The notes: generated by a model from the letters alone, not told the origin. Positions 17,052 to 26,912 are shown, counted from the first letter of the stretch. The stretch is 64,000 nucleotides of DNA from JABDMD01 sp965203475 (GCA_965203475.1 OZ241890.1:1550001-1614000), one strand, 5' to 3'. Program-made: numbers and translations.

Positions 17052-18443
17052 ATGGAAAAAATACATTCAGAAAACGGTGAAGTGTTAATTACACTATCGC
17101 CCTTAATTGACTTTACAAAACATAACTTTGATGATGAAGCTGTATCCACTTCTACACCACTTCATGTGAAGTCAATGGAACGTGAAGTCGTAAAACAAAC
17201 TGAGCTATCGCCCATACATGATTTCATGGGCAAACTTCGCCAGCCTGAGGTACTTGAAAGCTTAAAAGAATATGTGCGTTGGCAAATTGAATGGCGACAA
17301 GGCTATGCATCAAATACACTTACGCTCGAAGAGGCATTAGAAAATGCACCCACTAAAGCACCCATTTCTATTAATTTAGATGTCACAACTGCTTGCAACT
17401 ACCGCTGTGATCATTGTGTCGATATGGATATTCTGAATAAGAATATCAATTATGAACACGAGGCCTTAAAAGACTCTCTCACCAATCTAGCTAATAATGG
17501 TTTACGCTCGGTGATTATTATTGGTGGCGGTGAACCTACGGCTTATAAAGGATTTGAAGATGTAGTTCGTCATTTGAAAAGCATGGATATTCAAATCGGT
17601 GTTGTAACCAATGGCAGCATGATGAAAAAAATTGAAGCCGTTGCAGATGTACTTGATGAGAGAGATTGGGTACGACTCTCTTTGGATTCAGGCACCAATG
17701 ACACTTTTCGCGCCATGCATAAACCAGGCAGCAAAAAAGTAACACTGGAATGGATTTGTGCGCACATCCCACCTATCAAAAAAATAAATCCTAAATTTAA
17801 AATTGGATTTAGCTTTATCATTGTTTGGAAAGATTGCGAAACCAATGACACCAAAATCATTGAGAACGTAGACGAAATTATACCTGCCGCAAAGCTTGCA
17901 AAAGCACATGAGTTTGATTATATCTCCTATAAACCTTTCCTGACGCGTGCTGAAATTAATAATGCTGAAGTAATCGGGATTGATAAAGAACGGAATTATG
18001 TTGCATCCATCATGGAAAAAATTCGCAACAATATCAATGATGCAAAAGAACTTGAAGATGAAAAGTTTGCAGCCATTGAAAGTACAAATTTAAGAGTTCT
18101 AGAAAATAGCACCTACATGAATTACAGCGAACAGCCGCATAACTGTCATATGCAATATTTTCGTCAAGTATTGAGTCCTTTAGGGGTTTTTAATTGTCCA
18201 GTATACCGACATGTTCCCCAAGCATTGCTTGGGGAAAAACATGGATATGCCACACTAAGCGACTATTCAACAACACAAAAAAATACGTTACGTTTGATTG
18301 AAGCCTTTGATGCATCCGATGAATGCAAAGACGTAACATGTTTGTACAATCATGCCAATTGGTTTATTGAAGATTTGATAAACAATCCAGAAAAATTAAA
18401 CCAGCTAGATTCCAGCTTTGATCGTAGAGATTTTTTTCTTTAA
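17052..18443 (+). CDS. Radical SAM protein with C-terminal SPASM-like cysteines
   Basis: A 463-residue enzyme. The 4Fe-4S motif CNYRCDHC (CxxxCxxC) is at about residue 116, followed by IIIGGGEPTAYKGF, which corresponds to the GGE SAM-binding motif, and by VVTNGSM and LSLDSG. The C-terminal Cys set (NCHMQYFRQ, FNCPVYR, ECKDVTC) suggests one or more auxiliary clusters as in SPASM/twitch proteins. The N-terminal 100 residues are acidic and unusual. No peptide precursor gene is seen nearby, so it is more likely a small-molecule or sugar enzyme working with the adjacent oxidoreductase. Confidence 0.8.
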   Translation: MEKIHSENGEVLITLSPLIDFTKHNFDDEAVSTSTPLHVKSMEREVVKQTELSPIHDFMGKLRQPEVLESLKEYVRWQIEWRQGYASNTLTLEEALENAPTKAPISINLDVTTACNYRCDHCVDMDILNKNINYEHEALKDSLTNLANNGLRSVIIIGGGEPTAYKGFEDVVRHLKSMDIQIGVVTNGSMMKKIEAVADVLDERDWVRLSLDSGTNDTFRAMHKPGSKKVTLEWICAHIPPIKKINPKFKIGFSFIIVWKDCETNDTKIIENVDEIIPAAKLAKAHEFDYISYKPFLTRAEINNAEVIGIDKERNYVASIMEKIRNNINDAKELEDEKFAAIESTNLRVLENSTYMNYSEQPHNCHMQYFRQVLSPLGVFNCPVYRHVPQALLGEKHGYATLSDYSTTQKNTLRLIEAFDASDECKDVTCLYNHANWFIEDLINNPEKLNQLDSSFDRRDFFL

Positions 18444-19468
18444 TGTATTTCATGTGCAAGCAATTGACTTGCACTATTAAATACTCGGTCCACTTCCAAC
18501 TTGCGCAGACAATTGTAGTGCCCATAGGGGCATGTTTTTTTCCAACATGGACTACAATCCAGATGTAAATATTCGATACGTGATTTATTCGTAAGGGGTG
18601 GTGTATATTTCGGTGTGATGGCTCCATAAATGGCCACCACTGGACATTTTACTGCGGCTGCAATATGCATCAATCCTGAATCATTGGTTATTGCTACTCG
18701 GATAAGAGAAATAAGATCGACTACCTCTTCTAATGTTGTTTTTCCGCATAAGTTTTTTGCAACGTTATTTGAAGCCTTTGCTACTACCTCACCTATTTCA
18801 AAATCATTTTTAGATCCAAATATATAAACTTCATAACCCTGCTTACTAAACTTTAATGCAAGCTCTCCGAAATATTCTGCAGGCCAACATTTTGAAGGCC
18901 CAAACTCTGCGCCCGGCATCAATGCAACAGCGGGAGATGATTCACTTACTCCTAATTTAATTGCCGCCACATGTCTTTTTGTTTCGTCAATATTTAGTTC
19001 GGGAGTTAAAATTTTTAGAGGCAAATTTGCATCACGTTTATCTCTTCCTAGATTCACATATTTTTCTACAGCTTTATAGGTAACATCAGTATTCAGATCT
19101 CGCATATCATTAACTACCGCATATCGCATCTCTCCTCGGTAGGCTGTGCGTTGAGGAATTTTTGCAAAAACAGGAATCAGCGCAGACTTAAAAGACCGAG
19201 GTAATATGATGGCTTGCTCATATTTCCCACGCAAACTTTTCCCAACTGCATAACGTTGGCCCATTTGCAATTGTCCGTGCCTTAAATCAACTTCGATAAT
19301 ATTGTTAATTTCTGGCATCCGCGCCAACACTGGTGCAGACCATTTAGGGGCTAATACATCGATCACATGGTCAGAATTTTCTCGCTTGAGCGACTTGAAC
19401 AAGCTCTGCACCATGACCATATCGCCGACCCAGGCGGGTCCTATTATGAGAATATTTTTAGCGCGCAA
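18440..19468 (-). CDS. waaF: ADP-heptose:LPS heptosyltransferase II
   Basis: GT9 glycosyltransferase adding the second L,D-heptose to the LPS inner core at the cytoplasmic face. The 342-residue protein begins ILIIGPAWVGDMVMVQSLF, a hallmark of WaaF, and contains LPRSFKSALIP and the C-terminal nucleotide-sugar site TNDSGLMHIAAAVKCPVVAIYG. The Cys-rich SPCWKKTCPYGHYNCLR end is usual for WaaF. It overlaps the convergent radical SAM gene by 4 bp. Confidence 0.95.
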   Translation of the reverse strand: MRAKNILIIGPAWVGDMVMVQSLFKSLKRENSDHVIDVLAPKWSAPVLARMPEINNIIEVDLRHGQLQMGQRYAVGKSLRGKYEQAIILPRSFKSALIPVFAKIPQRTAYRGEMRYAVVNDMRDLNTDVTYKAVEKYVNLGRDKRDANLPLKILTPELNIDETKRHVAAIKLGVSESSPAVALMPGAEFGPSKCWPAEYFGELALKFSKQGYEVYIFGSKNDFEIGEVVAKASNNVAKNLCGKTTLEEVVDLISLIRVAITNDSGLMHIAAAVKCPVVAIYGAITPKYTPPLTNKSRIEYLHLDCSPCWKKTCPYGHYNCLRKLEVDRVFNSASQLLAHEIH

Positions 19469-19622
19469 GTCGATTAAATAGGCAAATTTTAAGGTAGATT
19501 ATTCAAACTAGCTCAAACATAGTACCGTATTGCAGGAACAATATGTAAATGACGGTATGCCCTATTGGCATGATATTGATATAGTTTAATCACTGAATGC
19601 TCTACAAGAAATAACTACCACA

Positions 19623-20273
19623 ATGGATATTAAGCAAGCAAGATTCAATATGATAGAACAACAGATACGTCCCTGGGATGTGCTGGATATTGATGTTTTA
19701 AAAATTATTGAGGAAACACCACGTGAGTTTTTTGTCCCTGAACAGTACAAAAAACTTGCATTTTCAGATTTAGAAATCCCTCTTGAGTATGAACAAAATA
19801 TGATGGCACCGAAAGTGGAAGCGCGCATGTTGCAGGCTCTACAAGTTACTTCGGATGACAGTGTGTTAGAAATAGGAACCGGTACTGGGTTTGTAACTGC
19901 TTGTCTTGCAAAACTTGGGAAAAACGTTGACAGCATAGAATATTTTGCTGAATTTTCTGAATCGGCTGAAACTAAACTGCAAGAAAAAGGTTATCACAAC
20001 GTAAATCTCATTCAAGGAGATGCACTAGATTGTATCGAAAATAAAGTGTACGACGTGATCGCAGTTACAGCTTCAATGCCTGTGAGTGCTAATCAGTTTG
20101 AAAATTATTTAACGGAAAATGGAAGAATGTTTGTTGTTGTGGGCAAAGCTCCTGTAATGCAAGCACAATTAATTACACGAATTTCAGATGATGCGCTGAA
20201 CTATACTTCGCTATTCGAAACTAATCTAACACCACTAATAGGAATTAATGAACCACAGGTTTTTCAATTGTAA
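19623..20273 (+). CDS. Protein-L-isoaspartate O-methyltransferase family protein
   Basis: A 216-residue Pcm-family SAM methyltransferase. Motif I is VLEIGTGTGFVTACLAKLG, with the family pre-motif PREFFVPEQYKKLAFSD and the later YDVIAVTASMP. The classical catalytic QxxTIS(Q) segment is replaced by EYEQNMMAPKVEA, as in the Pcm-like proteins often encoded next to rhodanese and TolC genes, so isoaspartyl repair activity is uncertain. Its stop overlaps the start of the rhodanese gene (TAATG), indicating translational coupling. Confidence 0.85.
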   Translation: MDIKQARFNMIEQQIRPWDVLDIDVLKIIEETPREFFVPEQYKKLAFSDLEIPLEYEQNMMAPKVEARMLQALQVTSDDSVLEIGTGTGFVTACLAKLGKNVDSIEYFAEFSESAETKLQEKGYHNVNLIQGDALDCIENKVYDVIAVTASMPVSANQFENYLTENGRMFVVVGKAPVMQAQLITRISDDALNYTSLFETNLTPLIGINEPQVFQL

Positions 20274-20596
20274 TGTTCAAAGAGTTTTATCCTCAAGAAC
20301 TTAAACAGTATTTAGACCAAGCCGAAATAAAACCCCTACTGTTAGATGTTAGAGAACCTTGGGAATTTGAACGTTGTCATTTAGTTGATTCTAAGTTGGT
20401 GCCGATGAGAGAAATTCCGATGGCGATGCAACAACTTGATCCTGATCAGGAAATTGTAATAATTTGTCATCATGGAATCCGCAGCCGGGCTGTTGCTAAC
20501 TATTTAGCGCATAATGATTTTACGAATGTGATCAACCTGGCGCTTGGCATTGATGGATGGGCCAAACAAGTGGATCCAAATATGCCAACCTATTGA
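20273..20596 (+). CDS. Rhodanese-like domain protein
   Basis: A single 107-residue rhodanese domain. LLLDVREPWEFERCHL is the CH2-like block, and the active-site loop is IICHHGIRSRAVANYL with the catalytic Cys. The loop CHHGIRS is the one found in GlpE-like single-domain sulfurtransferases. It is coupled to the Pcm-like gene upstream and followed 20 bp later by a TolC-family gene. This trio recurs in many gammaproteobacteria; the role of the rhodanese in it is unknown. Confidence 0.9.
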   Translation: MFKEFYPQELKQYLDQAEIKPLLLDVREPWEFERCHLVDSKLVPMREIPMAMQQLDPDQEIVIICHHGIRSRAVANYLAHNDFTNVINLALGIDGWAKQVDPNMPTY

Positions 20597-20616
20597 TCCG
20601 AAAGTATCGAAAATTT

Positions 20617-21951
20617 ATGCATTCTAAGAGTACTCAATATTTTCTGATTGTATTTACACTATTTGTGATAATGCAAAAAGTTGTATATGCGGAAGATTAT
20701 GGGCTGATAGATGTTTATTCAATGGCTATGCAATTTGATACGGACATTCAAATTGCAACATCAAGATATAACGCCGAGGCACAGGCTAAACCCATTGCAC
20801 GTGCAAACATTCTTCCGCATGCAAGCATCAATGCAAACACAACAGATGTGCGCCAAGAAGTAGAAGGGACGACGTTCGGCATTCCAGGTAGAACTGTAAA
20901 TTTCAATGACCATGGATATACTCTAAATATTACCCAGGCTCTATACCACCATGATTTTTATGTGCAGTTACGACAAGCCAAGAATTCTGTTGCACGTGCA
21001 AAAGTTGACTTAGACGCAGAACATCAAGAATTAATGCTGCGTACCGCTGATGCTTATTTCAATATGTTGGCGGCTCAAGACGATTTAAATTTTCGCCGTA
21101 AAGAAAAAGAGGCCATAGGGCGACAACTTGACCAAGCTAAAAAAAGATTTGAAGTGGGCTTGATTGCGATTACCGACGTGAAAGAAGCCCAAGCCTCTTA
21201 TGATCTGGTTATTGCAAGTGAAATTGAAGCAATCAATGCGCTTGAACTCTCTAAAGATGCACTCGAAGTCATTATTGCGCAGCGTCTTGAAGAACTACGT
21301 CCTCTATCGGAACGTATGGAACTAATCAGCCCTGAACCCAATGATGTGAATGAGTGGATTTACAAAGCACGTGAACAAAATCTTGCATTACTTTCAAGCG
21401 AGTACACTACGACTATCGCACAACAAGAAATTGAACTTCAAAAATCTCAACATTTACCAACACTAGATATTGTTGCATCGCATAATGACACAGATACAGG
21501 CGGCTTAACCGGATCACGAGAATCAGAAGATACACGTATTGGTATTGAACTCAGCATTCCACTATTGGAAGGTGGCAGGACATACTATCGTACTAAAGAG
21601 GCGCGCTATAACGCTGAGCTTGCCCAACAGCAGCATGAGAAAGTAGACCGAGAAACCGTACAACTCACACGAGGCGCTTACTTAAATGTAATCGCAGGAA
21701 TTAGTCGTGTAAAAGCATTGGCGCAAGCACTTGACTCCACCGAGGCAGCAGCGAAAGCTGCTGCGGCAGGCTTCCAAGTGGGCACACGAACATCTGTAGA
21801 TGTGTTGATTTCTTTGCAGGAAACATTTCGCGCCAGACGCGATTATTCTAGAGCTCGTTATGATTATTTACTCAACATATTGCGCTTGAAACAAGCTGTC
21901 GGGACTCTTTCTGTTGATGATTTACTATTGATTGATGGTTGGCTAAATTAA
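20617..21951 (+). CDS. tolC: TolC family outer membrane protein
   Basis: Outer-membrane channel of type I secretion and efflux systems. The protein has about 444 residues, with a signal peptide ending VVYAEDYGL and two repeats of the outer-membrane efflux domain. Each repeat starts with long helices (e.g. RTADAYFNMLAAQDDLNFRRKEKEA and TRGAYLNVIAGISRVKALAQ; family pattern AYxNxL/I). The equatorial linker between repeats is around residue 220. The start chosen is the ATG at 20617 because an upstream start overlaps the rhodanese gene. Its partner pump is not in the window. Confidence 0.9.
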   Translation: MHSKSTQYFLIVFTLFVIMQKVVYAEDYGLIDVYSMAMQFDTDIQIATSRYNAEAQAKPIARANILPHASINANTTDVRQEVEGTTFGIPGRTVNFNDHGYTLNITQALYHHDFYVQLRQAKNSVARAKVDLDAEHQELMLRTADAYFNMLAAQDDLNFRRKEKEAIGRQLDQAKKRFEVGLIAITDVKEAQASYDLVIASEIEAINALELSKDALEVIIAQRLEELRPLSERMELISPEPNDVNEWIYKAREQNLALLSSEYTTTIAQQEIELQKSQHLPTLDIVASHNDTDTGGLTGSRESEDTRIGIELSIPLLEGGRTYYRTKEARYNAELAQQQHEKVDRETVQLTRGAYLNVIAGISRVKALAQALDSTEAAAKAAAAGFQVGTRTSVDVLISLQETFRARRDYSRARYDYLLNILRLKQAVGTLSVDDLLLIDGWLN

Positions 21952-21956
21952 CTTGC

Positions 21957-23222
21957 ATGTTAAAGACTGTTAATCGCCCTACATTTCAGTACAAAGTATT
22001 ACTTTTCCTGGTTAGCCCATTGGCTTTAGGCTATCTAATTTATCGCGCGCTCAAAGACGGGGGATGGCGATATATCACACAACGGATCGGCATTAATATT
22101 CCCAAAATTGCAGACCAAACTATACATATTCATTGTGCATCAGTCGGTGAAGTTAATGCAGTAAAACCTATTATTCATGAGTTTAAAAAATTTTACCCCA
22201 TGAAAAGTATTGTGGTTACTACCAATACCCCTACAAGCTCGGAGCTAGTTACTAATTTACCTTATAAAAGTATGCAGCACTGCTATTTACCCGTGGATTT
22301 AGCGTATGCTGTACACCAATTTTACAAATTCACGAATCCTTGTATTTCAATTATTGTTGAAACAGAAATTTGGCCTAACCTGTTTTACATCGCAAAGAAG
22401 AAAAACATTCCTCTCGTAATTATTAATGCGCGATTATCTAACAAAACACTGGATACGAATCAGCTAATTAAAAATGAATATCAACATGCTTTAAAAAATG
22501 TAGACCAAATATTTGCGAGATCAGAAATTGACCGTGAGCACTATATATCATTAGGCGCTATTGAAAATAATACTTCGATATTAGGAAACCTAAAGTACGC
22601 AATACATGCAATGCCAAATTCAAATTTACCATGCACAACAATTAAACGTCCTTTTTTTTTAGCCGCATCTACTCACGAAGATGAAGAGGTACAGTTATCT
22701 GAACATCTACAGTTATTAAAAAATAAAAATTTTCTTTTAGTCATTGCGCCACGCTATCCTGATCGCGCCAAAAGACTTGCACAAGTTTTTACAGAAAAAG
22801 GAATAGAAGTTGTTTTACGTAGTGATAATTCAACCATCAACGAGAATACAGATATATATATTGTTGATACCCTGGGTGAATTAGAAATGTACTTCAATGA
22901 AGCCGCTTTAGTCTTTATAGGGGGCTCCTTGATTGAACGGGGTGGCCATAATGTATTAGAACCCGCAAAATATGGTAAATGTATTTTGGTCGGCCCTTAT
23001 ACTGATAATTTTTCACTCGAAGTAAAAGAATTGTTAGCAGCCAGTGGAATAATCCAAGTTAATAATAATTATGATCTTGGCGTTCAGTTGATTAGCTTAT
23101 TAGTTAACGATGTAAACAGAGAACAATTTGGAAAAAACGCGCGAGAATTTATAGAGGAAAAGAAAATAATATTACAAGACTATATGAATTCATTACGTAC
23201 AATCATAGATACTAAACACTAA
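21957..23222 (+). CDS. waaA: 3-deoxy-D-manno-octulosonic acid transferase (Kdo transferase)
   Basis: Transfers Kdo from CMP-Kdo to lipid A precursor. The protein of about 421 residues has the N-terminal membrane-associated segment (YKVLLFLVSPLALGYLIYRAL), the block IHIHCASVGEVNAVKPII with the catalytic Glu, VETEIWPNLFY, and the C-terminal GGSLIERGGHNVLEPAKYG. The ATG at 21957 lies 5 bp after the tolC-like stop. A Kdo kinase gene is convergent and overlaps its end; that pairing is known from organisms such as Haemophilus, whose WaaA adds one Kdo that is then phosphorylated. Confidence 0.95.
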   Translation: MLKTVNRPTFQYKVLLFLVSPLALGYLIYRALKDGGWRYITQRIGINIPKIADQTIHIHCASVGEVNAVKPIIHEFKKFYPMKSIVVTTNTPTSSELVTNLPYKSMQHCYLPVDLAYAVHQFYKFTNPCISIIVETEIWPNLFYIAKKKNIPLVIINARLSNKTLDTNQLIKNEYQHALKNVDQIFARSEIDREHYISLGAIENNTSILGNLKYAIHAMPNSNLPCTTIKRPFFLAASTHEDEEVQLSEHLQLLKNKNFLLVIAPRYPDRAKRLAQVFTEKGIEVVLRSDNSTINENTDIYIVDTLGELEMYFNEAALVFIGGSLIERGGHNVLEPAKYGKCILVGPYTDNFSLEVKELLAASGIIQVNNNYDLGVQLISLLVNDVNREQFGKNAREFIEEKKIILQDYMNSLRTIIDTKH

Positions 23223-24004
23223 ATTTTATATCCTTTTAGTAGTTCAACAAAATTTTGATTTTTATAATTTATTCTAGTTTGCATATTTTCAGGACTATTT
23301 TGGCTCAATTTTTCCAGTGATCGTTTAAGTCTATTTAAATTTCGATCACACCATTTACCGATGGAATTTTCTATCTTGGACTTATCGAAATCGATCAAAA
23401 AAATATTTTCAGTGCCATCGATCAGAATATTATGTGCATTTAAATCGGCATGGTTACACTTTTTTGTATGAAATCGTTTGATTATGTAGCCAATTTCCTG
23501 CCATTTGTCGTTACTTAGAGAGTGACCTTGTAGTACTCTACTTAATGGTTTTGAATGTGAAATTTTTTCAGTAACAATATCTGCAGTATAGCTAGTCTTG
23601 AATTTTTGAACATGTGCGGCAATGGGCCTTGGCACCGGCAAATTCATCCTGAACATGTCCGACAACATATTTAATTCTTGAATTGAACGTGTGCAGTATA
23701 AGCCTCGCCAAAAATAATGATCAGATGTAAATTTTGCTGCCCAGCCACCACGATAATAGTGGCGTAATATCAAATATTTGTTTTGAAATTTAAACTGATG
23801 AATCCCCTTTCTACCTGTACCTATCGATGCATCTCGTTTTATATATTCAAATGCTAGATCGCTACTCAACTCACGTGGATCAAAAAGTTGCAATGGAAAT
23901 TCATCGACTAGTTCGTCATCGTAAGCAACGATATGATCACCATAAGATTTAAATTCGAACGAATTCATATACACTAGTTTGACATTATTTTTTACTGCAA
24001 GCAT
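23219..24004 (-). CDS. kdkA: 3-deoxy-D-manno-octulosonic acid kinase
   Basis: A 261-residue kinase-fold enzyme phosphorylating Kdo at O-4 on lipid A precursors. The family block RKGIHQFKFQNKYLILRHYYRGG is present, and the catalytic loop reads CNHADLNAHNILID with metal-binding FLIDFDKSKI. The start at 24004 leaves only 8 bp to the divergent GT9 gene; an internal ATG (MNSFEFKSYG) 36 bp later is an alternative. It overlaps waaA convergently. Confidence 0.92.
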   Translation of the reverse strand: MLAVKNNVKLVYMNSFEFKSYGDHIVAYDDELVDEFPLQLFDPRELSSDLAFEYIKRDASIGTGRKGIHQFKFQNKYLILRHYYRGGWAAKFTSDHYFWRGLYCTRSIQELNMLSDMFRMNLPVPRPIAAHVQKFKTSYTADIVTEKISHSKPLSRVLQGHSLSNDKWQEIGYIIKRFHTKKCNHADLNAHNILIDGTENIFLIDFDKSKIENSIGKWCDRNLNRLKRSLEKLSQNSPENMQTRINYKNQNFVELLKGYKI

Positions 24005-24012
24005 TTAATAGC

Positions 24013-25059
24013 ATGACACAAGCACCAAGGTCTATTTGCATTTTACGCTTATCAGCTTTAGGTGATGTAACACATATGCTACCGGTAGTTAGAACCTTGC
24101 AAAAAACATGGCCTGAGACAGCGCTAACGTGGATTATAGGAAAAAGTGAAGCAAATTTGATACGTGATATTGAGGATATTGAATTTATAGAATTCGATAA
24201 AAAAAATTCGTTCAAAAACTACATTGCACTCTATCAAATTTTATCTAATAAAACCTTTGATGTTTTACTTAGTGCTCAGATTTCGCTCCGCGCAAACATA
24301 ATTAGCTTGCTGATTCCTGCGCGAGTAAAATTAGGTTATGACAAATTAAGATCAAAGGATTTGCACTCCTTATTTATAAACGATCGGATTCATCAATCTC
24401 GGTCACAACATGTTTTAGATAGTTTCTTTTGTTTCATCGAACATTTAGGTATTCAAGAACGAACTTTAAGTTGGAATTATTCAATTACAGAAGCAGCTGT
24501 AGATTTTGCACATAAGCATGTAAATCCTGAAAAGTTCACTGTAATTATCAGTCCGTGCTCCAGCCACCCATTAAGAAACTGGTCCAGTGATAGGTATGCT
24601 CAAGTAGCCGATTTTGCAATCCAGCAGCTAAATGCGCAGGTATTAATTTGCGGAAGTCCTACACCTATTGAAACAAAAATGGGTGAAGAAATTCAATCTC
24701 ACATGAGTGAAAGTGCAGTAAATTTAATTGGAAAAGATACCATTATTAAATTTCTAGCCTTACTAAATACAAGTGATGTATTAATTTCTCCGGACTCTGG
24801 GCCCGCCCATATGGCAGCTGGTGTAGGTACTCCAGTAATTGGCCTATACGCCGCTAGCAATTCACGGCGTAGTGGCCCATACAATAGTTTAATGTGGTGT
24901 GTAGATAAGTATGATGAAGCCGCAAAAAAATTTAAAAACAAATCTGCAAGTGAATTAAAATGGGGAACCAAGTTAGAATATCCCGGTGTTATGGACTTAA
25001 TTTCAACCGAAGAAGTTATTCAAAAATTAAAAGCACTCTACAAAGAATTTAAACTATGA
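24013..25059 (+). CDS. Glycosyltransferase family 9 (heptosyltransferase-like)
   Basis: A 348-residue GT9 enzyme. The N-terminal SICILRLSALGDVTHMLPVVRTL is the acceptor-side motif shared with WaaC and related core heptosyltransferases, and the C-terminal SPDSGPAHMAAGVGTPVIGLY binds ADP-heptose. It could be heptosyltransferase I (WaaC) or a further core heptosyltransferase; no other WaaC candidate is in the window. It overlaps the next gene by 4 bp (ATGA). Confidence 0.88.
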   Translation: MTQAPRSICILRLSALGDVTHMLPVVRTLQKTWPETALTWIIGKSEANLIRDIEDIEFIEFDKKNSFKNYIALYQILSNKTFDVLLSAQISLRANIISLLIPARVKLGYDKLRSKDLHSLFINDRIHQSRSQHVLDSFFCFIEHLGIQERTLSWNYSITEAAVDFAHKHVNPEKFTVIISPCSSHPLRNWSSDRYAQVADFAIQQLNAQVLICGSPTPIETKMGEEIQSHMSESAVNLIGKDTIIKFLALLNTSDVLISPDSGPAHMAAGVGTPVIGLYAASNSRRSGPYNSLMWCVDKYDEAAKKFKNKSASELKWGTKLEYPGVMDLISTEEVIQKLKALYKEFKL

Positions 25060-25445
25060 ATAATATTAATGTACCAGTATCTCCTGGTGAGCTGTTAGAT
25101 AAAATTACAATTTTGGAAATTAAAGCCGAGCAAATTCAAGATTCAGAAAAACTGAGCAATGTGCAAATTGAACTCGAGATTTTAAATAAAACTTGGAAAA
25201 ATGCTTCTATAAAAAATAAAACTGTAGAGAACTTGAAACAAGAACTAAAAGAAAACAACCAAGCCTTATGGAATATTGAAGATAAAATCCGAATTAAAGA
25301 AGCAAATAAAGAATTTGATCAAGCATTTATCGATTTAGCTCGATCTGTGTATATACAAAACGATAAACGAGCTGCAACAAAAAAGAAAATTAACCTAGAA
25401 CTTGGTTCTAAAATTGTGGAAGAAAAATCATACGCAGAATATTAA
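25056..25445 (+). CDS. DUF6165 family protein
   Basis: A 129-residue soluble, largely helical protein. The start INVPVSPGELLDKITILEIKAEQI is the family signature, followed by a coiled-coil-like middle and the end YIQNDKRAATKKKINLELGS. Members are habitually encoded in LPS-core or surface-sugar clusters, but their function is unknown. Translation is coupled to the GT9 gene upstream. Confidence 0.85.
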   Translation: MNNINVPVSPGELLDKITILEIKAEQIQDSEKLSNVQIELEILNKTWKNASIKNKTVENLKQELKENNQALWNIEDKIRIKEANKEFDQAFIDLARSVYIQNDKRAATKKKINLELGSKIVEEKSYAEY

Positions 25446-25452
25446 TGTGAAA

Positions 25453-26142
25453 CTAATGATTCACATTTCGATTCCGATTCCAAACTGAAAGTGCATACAC
25501 CATCATAAACATTGCTAGAAACATTTCCTTTGTCTCTCCTGCTCTGATATCCAATACTTGAGGAATGTCGGTTCCGATTAATTCATATAATTTTTCATGC
25601 CAGCTAACTAACATCGAAAATAATGCTGCCGGCAAACACTCTATGGTGGGCCAAATCCAATCATAGATAGAATCTTTACTTGGAATATGGCCTTTATACT
25701 GCCGGTACAAAGGTACAAAAACTCCTCCAATTAATGCAGCTAAGGATAATAAGGTACGAGGAATTTGATCAAACAGTGGACTTGTATTATGCAAATTTGT
25801 TTCTTGTTGGTCATTAACCGAGCTCCATTGTTCAGGAGTAGCCCAACCAAAATAATGTTGTCCCCAACTTATTTCTTCTCCCGCATAGTAAATAGCACCA
25901 AGCAGAAAAATAACCATCCAAATATGAAATAACTTGAAGTTTGGCTTACTTTTATTAAGCAAAAACAGCAGTGCGGCAATAATAGCGGTAAACAAAAAAA
26001 TAACAGTCACATTTTCTATTACACCAAACTCGCCATACATAATTTGATCAGAACTCAAATTTATTATTCTAGCAACATACGGAAAGCACACAAGCAGTAC
26101 AGGAGCAATTAACCAAATCAATGTTGGTAATTTTTTCGTCAT
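25453..26142 (-). CDS. Multi-pass membrane protein of unknown function
   Basis: A 229-residue inner-membrane protein with about six hydrophobic segments. The loop between segments carries YYAGEEISWGQHYFGWATP and QQETNLHN, a charged and aromatic motif I recognise from uncharacterised membrane proteins in other phyla. Its conserved acidic pair and His suggest a catalytic or substrate-binding site. It sits in the LPS core region directly downstream of a kinase-fold gene (1 bp apart), so a role in lipid A or core modification is possible. Confidence 0.65.
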   Translation of the reverse strand: MTKKLPTLIWLIAPVLLVCFPYVARIINLSSDQIMYGEFGVIENVTVIFLFTAIIAALLFLLNKSKPNFKLFHIWMVIFLLGAIYYAGEEISWGQHYFGWATPEQWSSVNDQQETNLHNTSPLFDQIPRTLLSLAALIGGVFVPLYRQYKGHIPSKDSIYDWIWPTIECLPAALFSMLVSWHEKLYELIGTDIPQVLDIRAGETKEMFLAMFMMVYALSVWNRNRNVNH

Positions 26143-26143
26143 T

Positions 26144-26791
26144 TTAATTTCTTCCTTTCCATAGTCTTTGTTCGCCTCTTCGTTTCCAATTTTTTAAACT
26201 TCTATAGTCACGATATGATTTTTTTCTAATTCCTGTTTTTATGGCTAATCCCAATATTAGATTTGGAGGGTATAAATACTGCGGTATTAAGTTAAAATCA
26301 TATAATTTCGGTTTCCAAATACCAGCATGATTGTTAATTTTTAAATTACCTGCACTGATATCTAAGTCATGAATATTGTTTTTTTCTGCATGTTTCACAA
26401 TATGGTAACCTGCCTCAAGAATTTCCTGAGGTAAATTACCTAGCTCTATAATTAAATCTTCCAAAATAGTTCCTGGTACAAATTCTTGAATAATTGAATG
26501 TGTGTAAATACTGTCAGCAGTATATACACGAAATGGTTTGGCAATATATTCTTGTATTTGAGGAATGTTATATAAGGAAGTATTTCGATCAAACTCGTAC
26601 TGAGCAATATCGAAATTGTATTTTTTTAGATATTTTTCAGAAGAATTTTTTTTATAGACTTTTACAATTACATCAGCATCACTCAATTTTGCTTTATACA
26701 CAAACGCCCTTCTACCTTCTCCAATATACTCAATGACTTTAATGTCATCCGGCAAGGTCAACGATTTTTGCTTTGAAACTATGTTCTCCAT
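26144..26791 (-). CDS. Kinase-fold protein (YrbL/lipopolysaccharide-kinase-like)
   Basis: A 215-residue protein kinase-like fold. The glycine-rich loop is EYIGEGRRAFVYKA, the Lys strand DADVIVKVYKK, the catalytic loop HDLDISAGNLKIN and the metal site KLYDFNLIPQ. The DxxxxN pattern is kept, so it is probably active. It lies among LPS core genes and is divergent from a second kinase-fold gene, suggesting sugar phosphorylation in the core. The basic C-terminus (KNWKRRGEQRLWKGR) may bind membrane. Confidence 0.75.
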   Translation of the reverse strand: MENIVSKQKSLTLPDDIKVIEYIGEGRRAFVYKAKLSDADVIVKVYKKNSSEKYLKKYNFDIAQYEFDRNTSLYNIPQIQEYIAKPFRVYTADSIYTHSIIQEFVPGTILEDLIIELGNLPQEILEAGYHIVKHAEKNNIHDLDISAGNLKINNHAGIWKPKLYDFNLIPQYLYPPNLILGLAIKTGIRKKSYRDYRSLKNWKRRGEQRLWKGRN

Positions 26792-26912
26792 AGCATTAAG
26801 TGATAATGAATGAAATAAATAGATAGAAACTTTATTATAACTTAAAATACATTTTATAAACTTTATTCATCAGTCCCGAGTCTCGCGCATTGAATTCTTT
26901 GTCGATATTTGT

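Noticed and set aside
17052..18443. RiPP (peptide-modifying) radical SAM system
   Set aside because: The C-terminal Cys set suggested it, but no small precursor gene, peptidase or exporter lies next to it.
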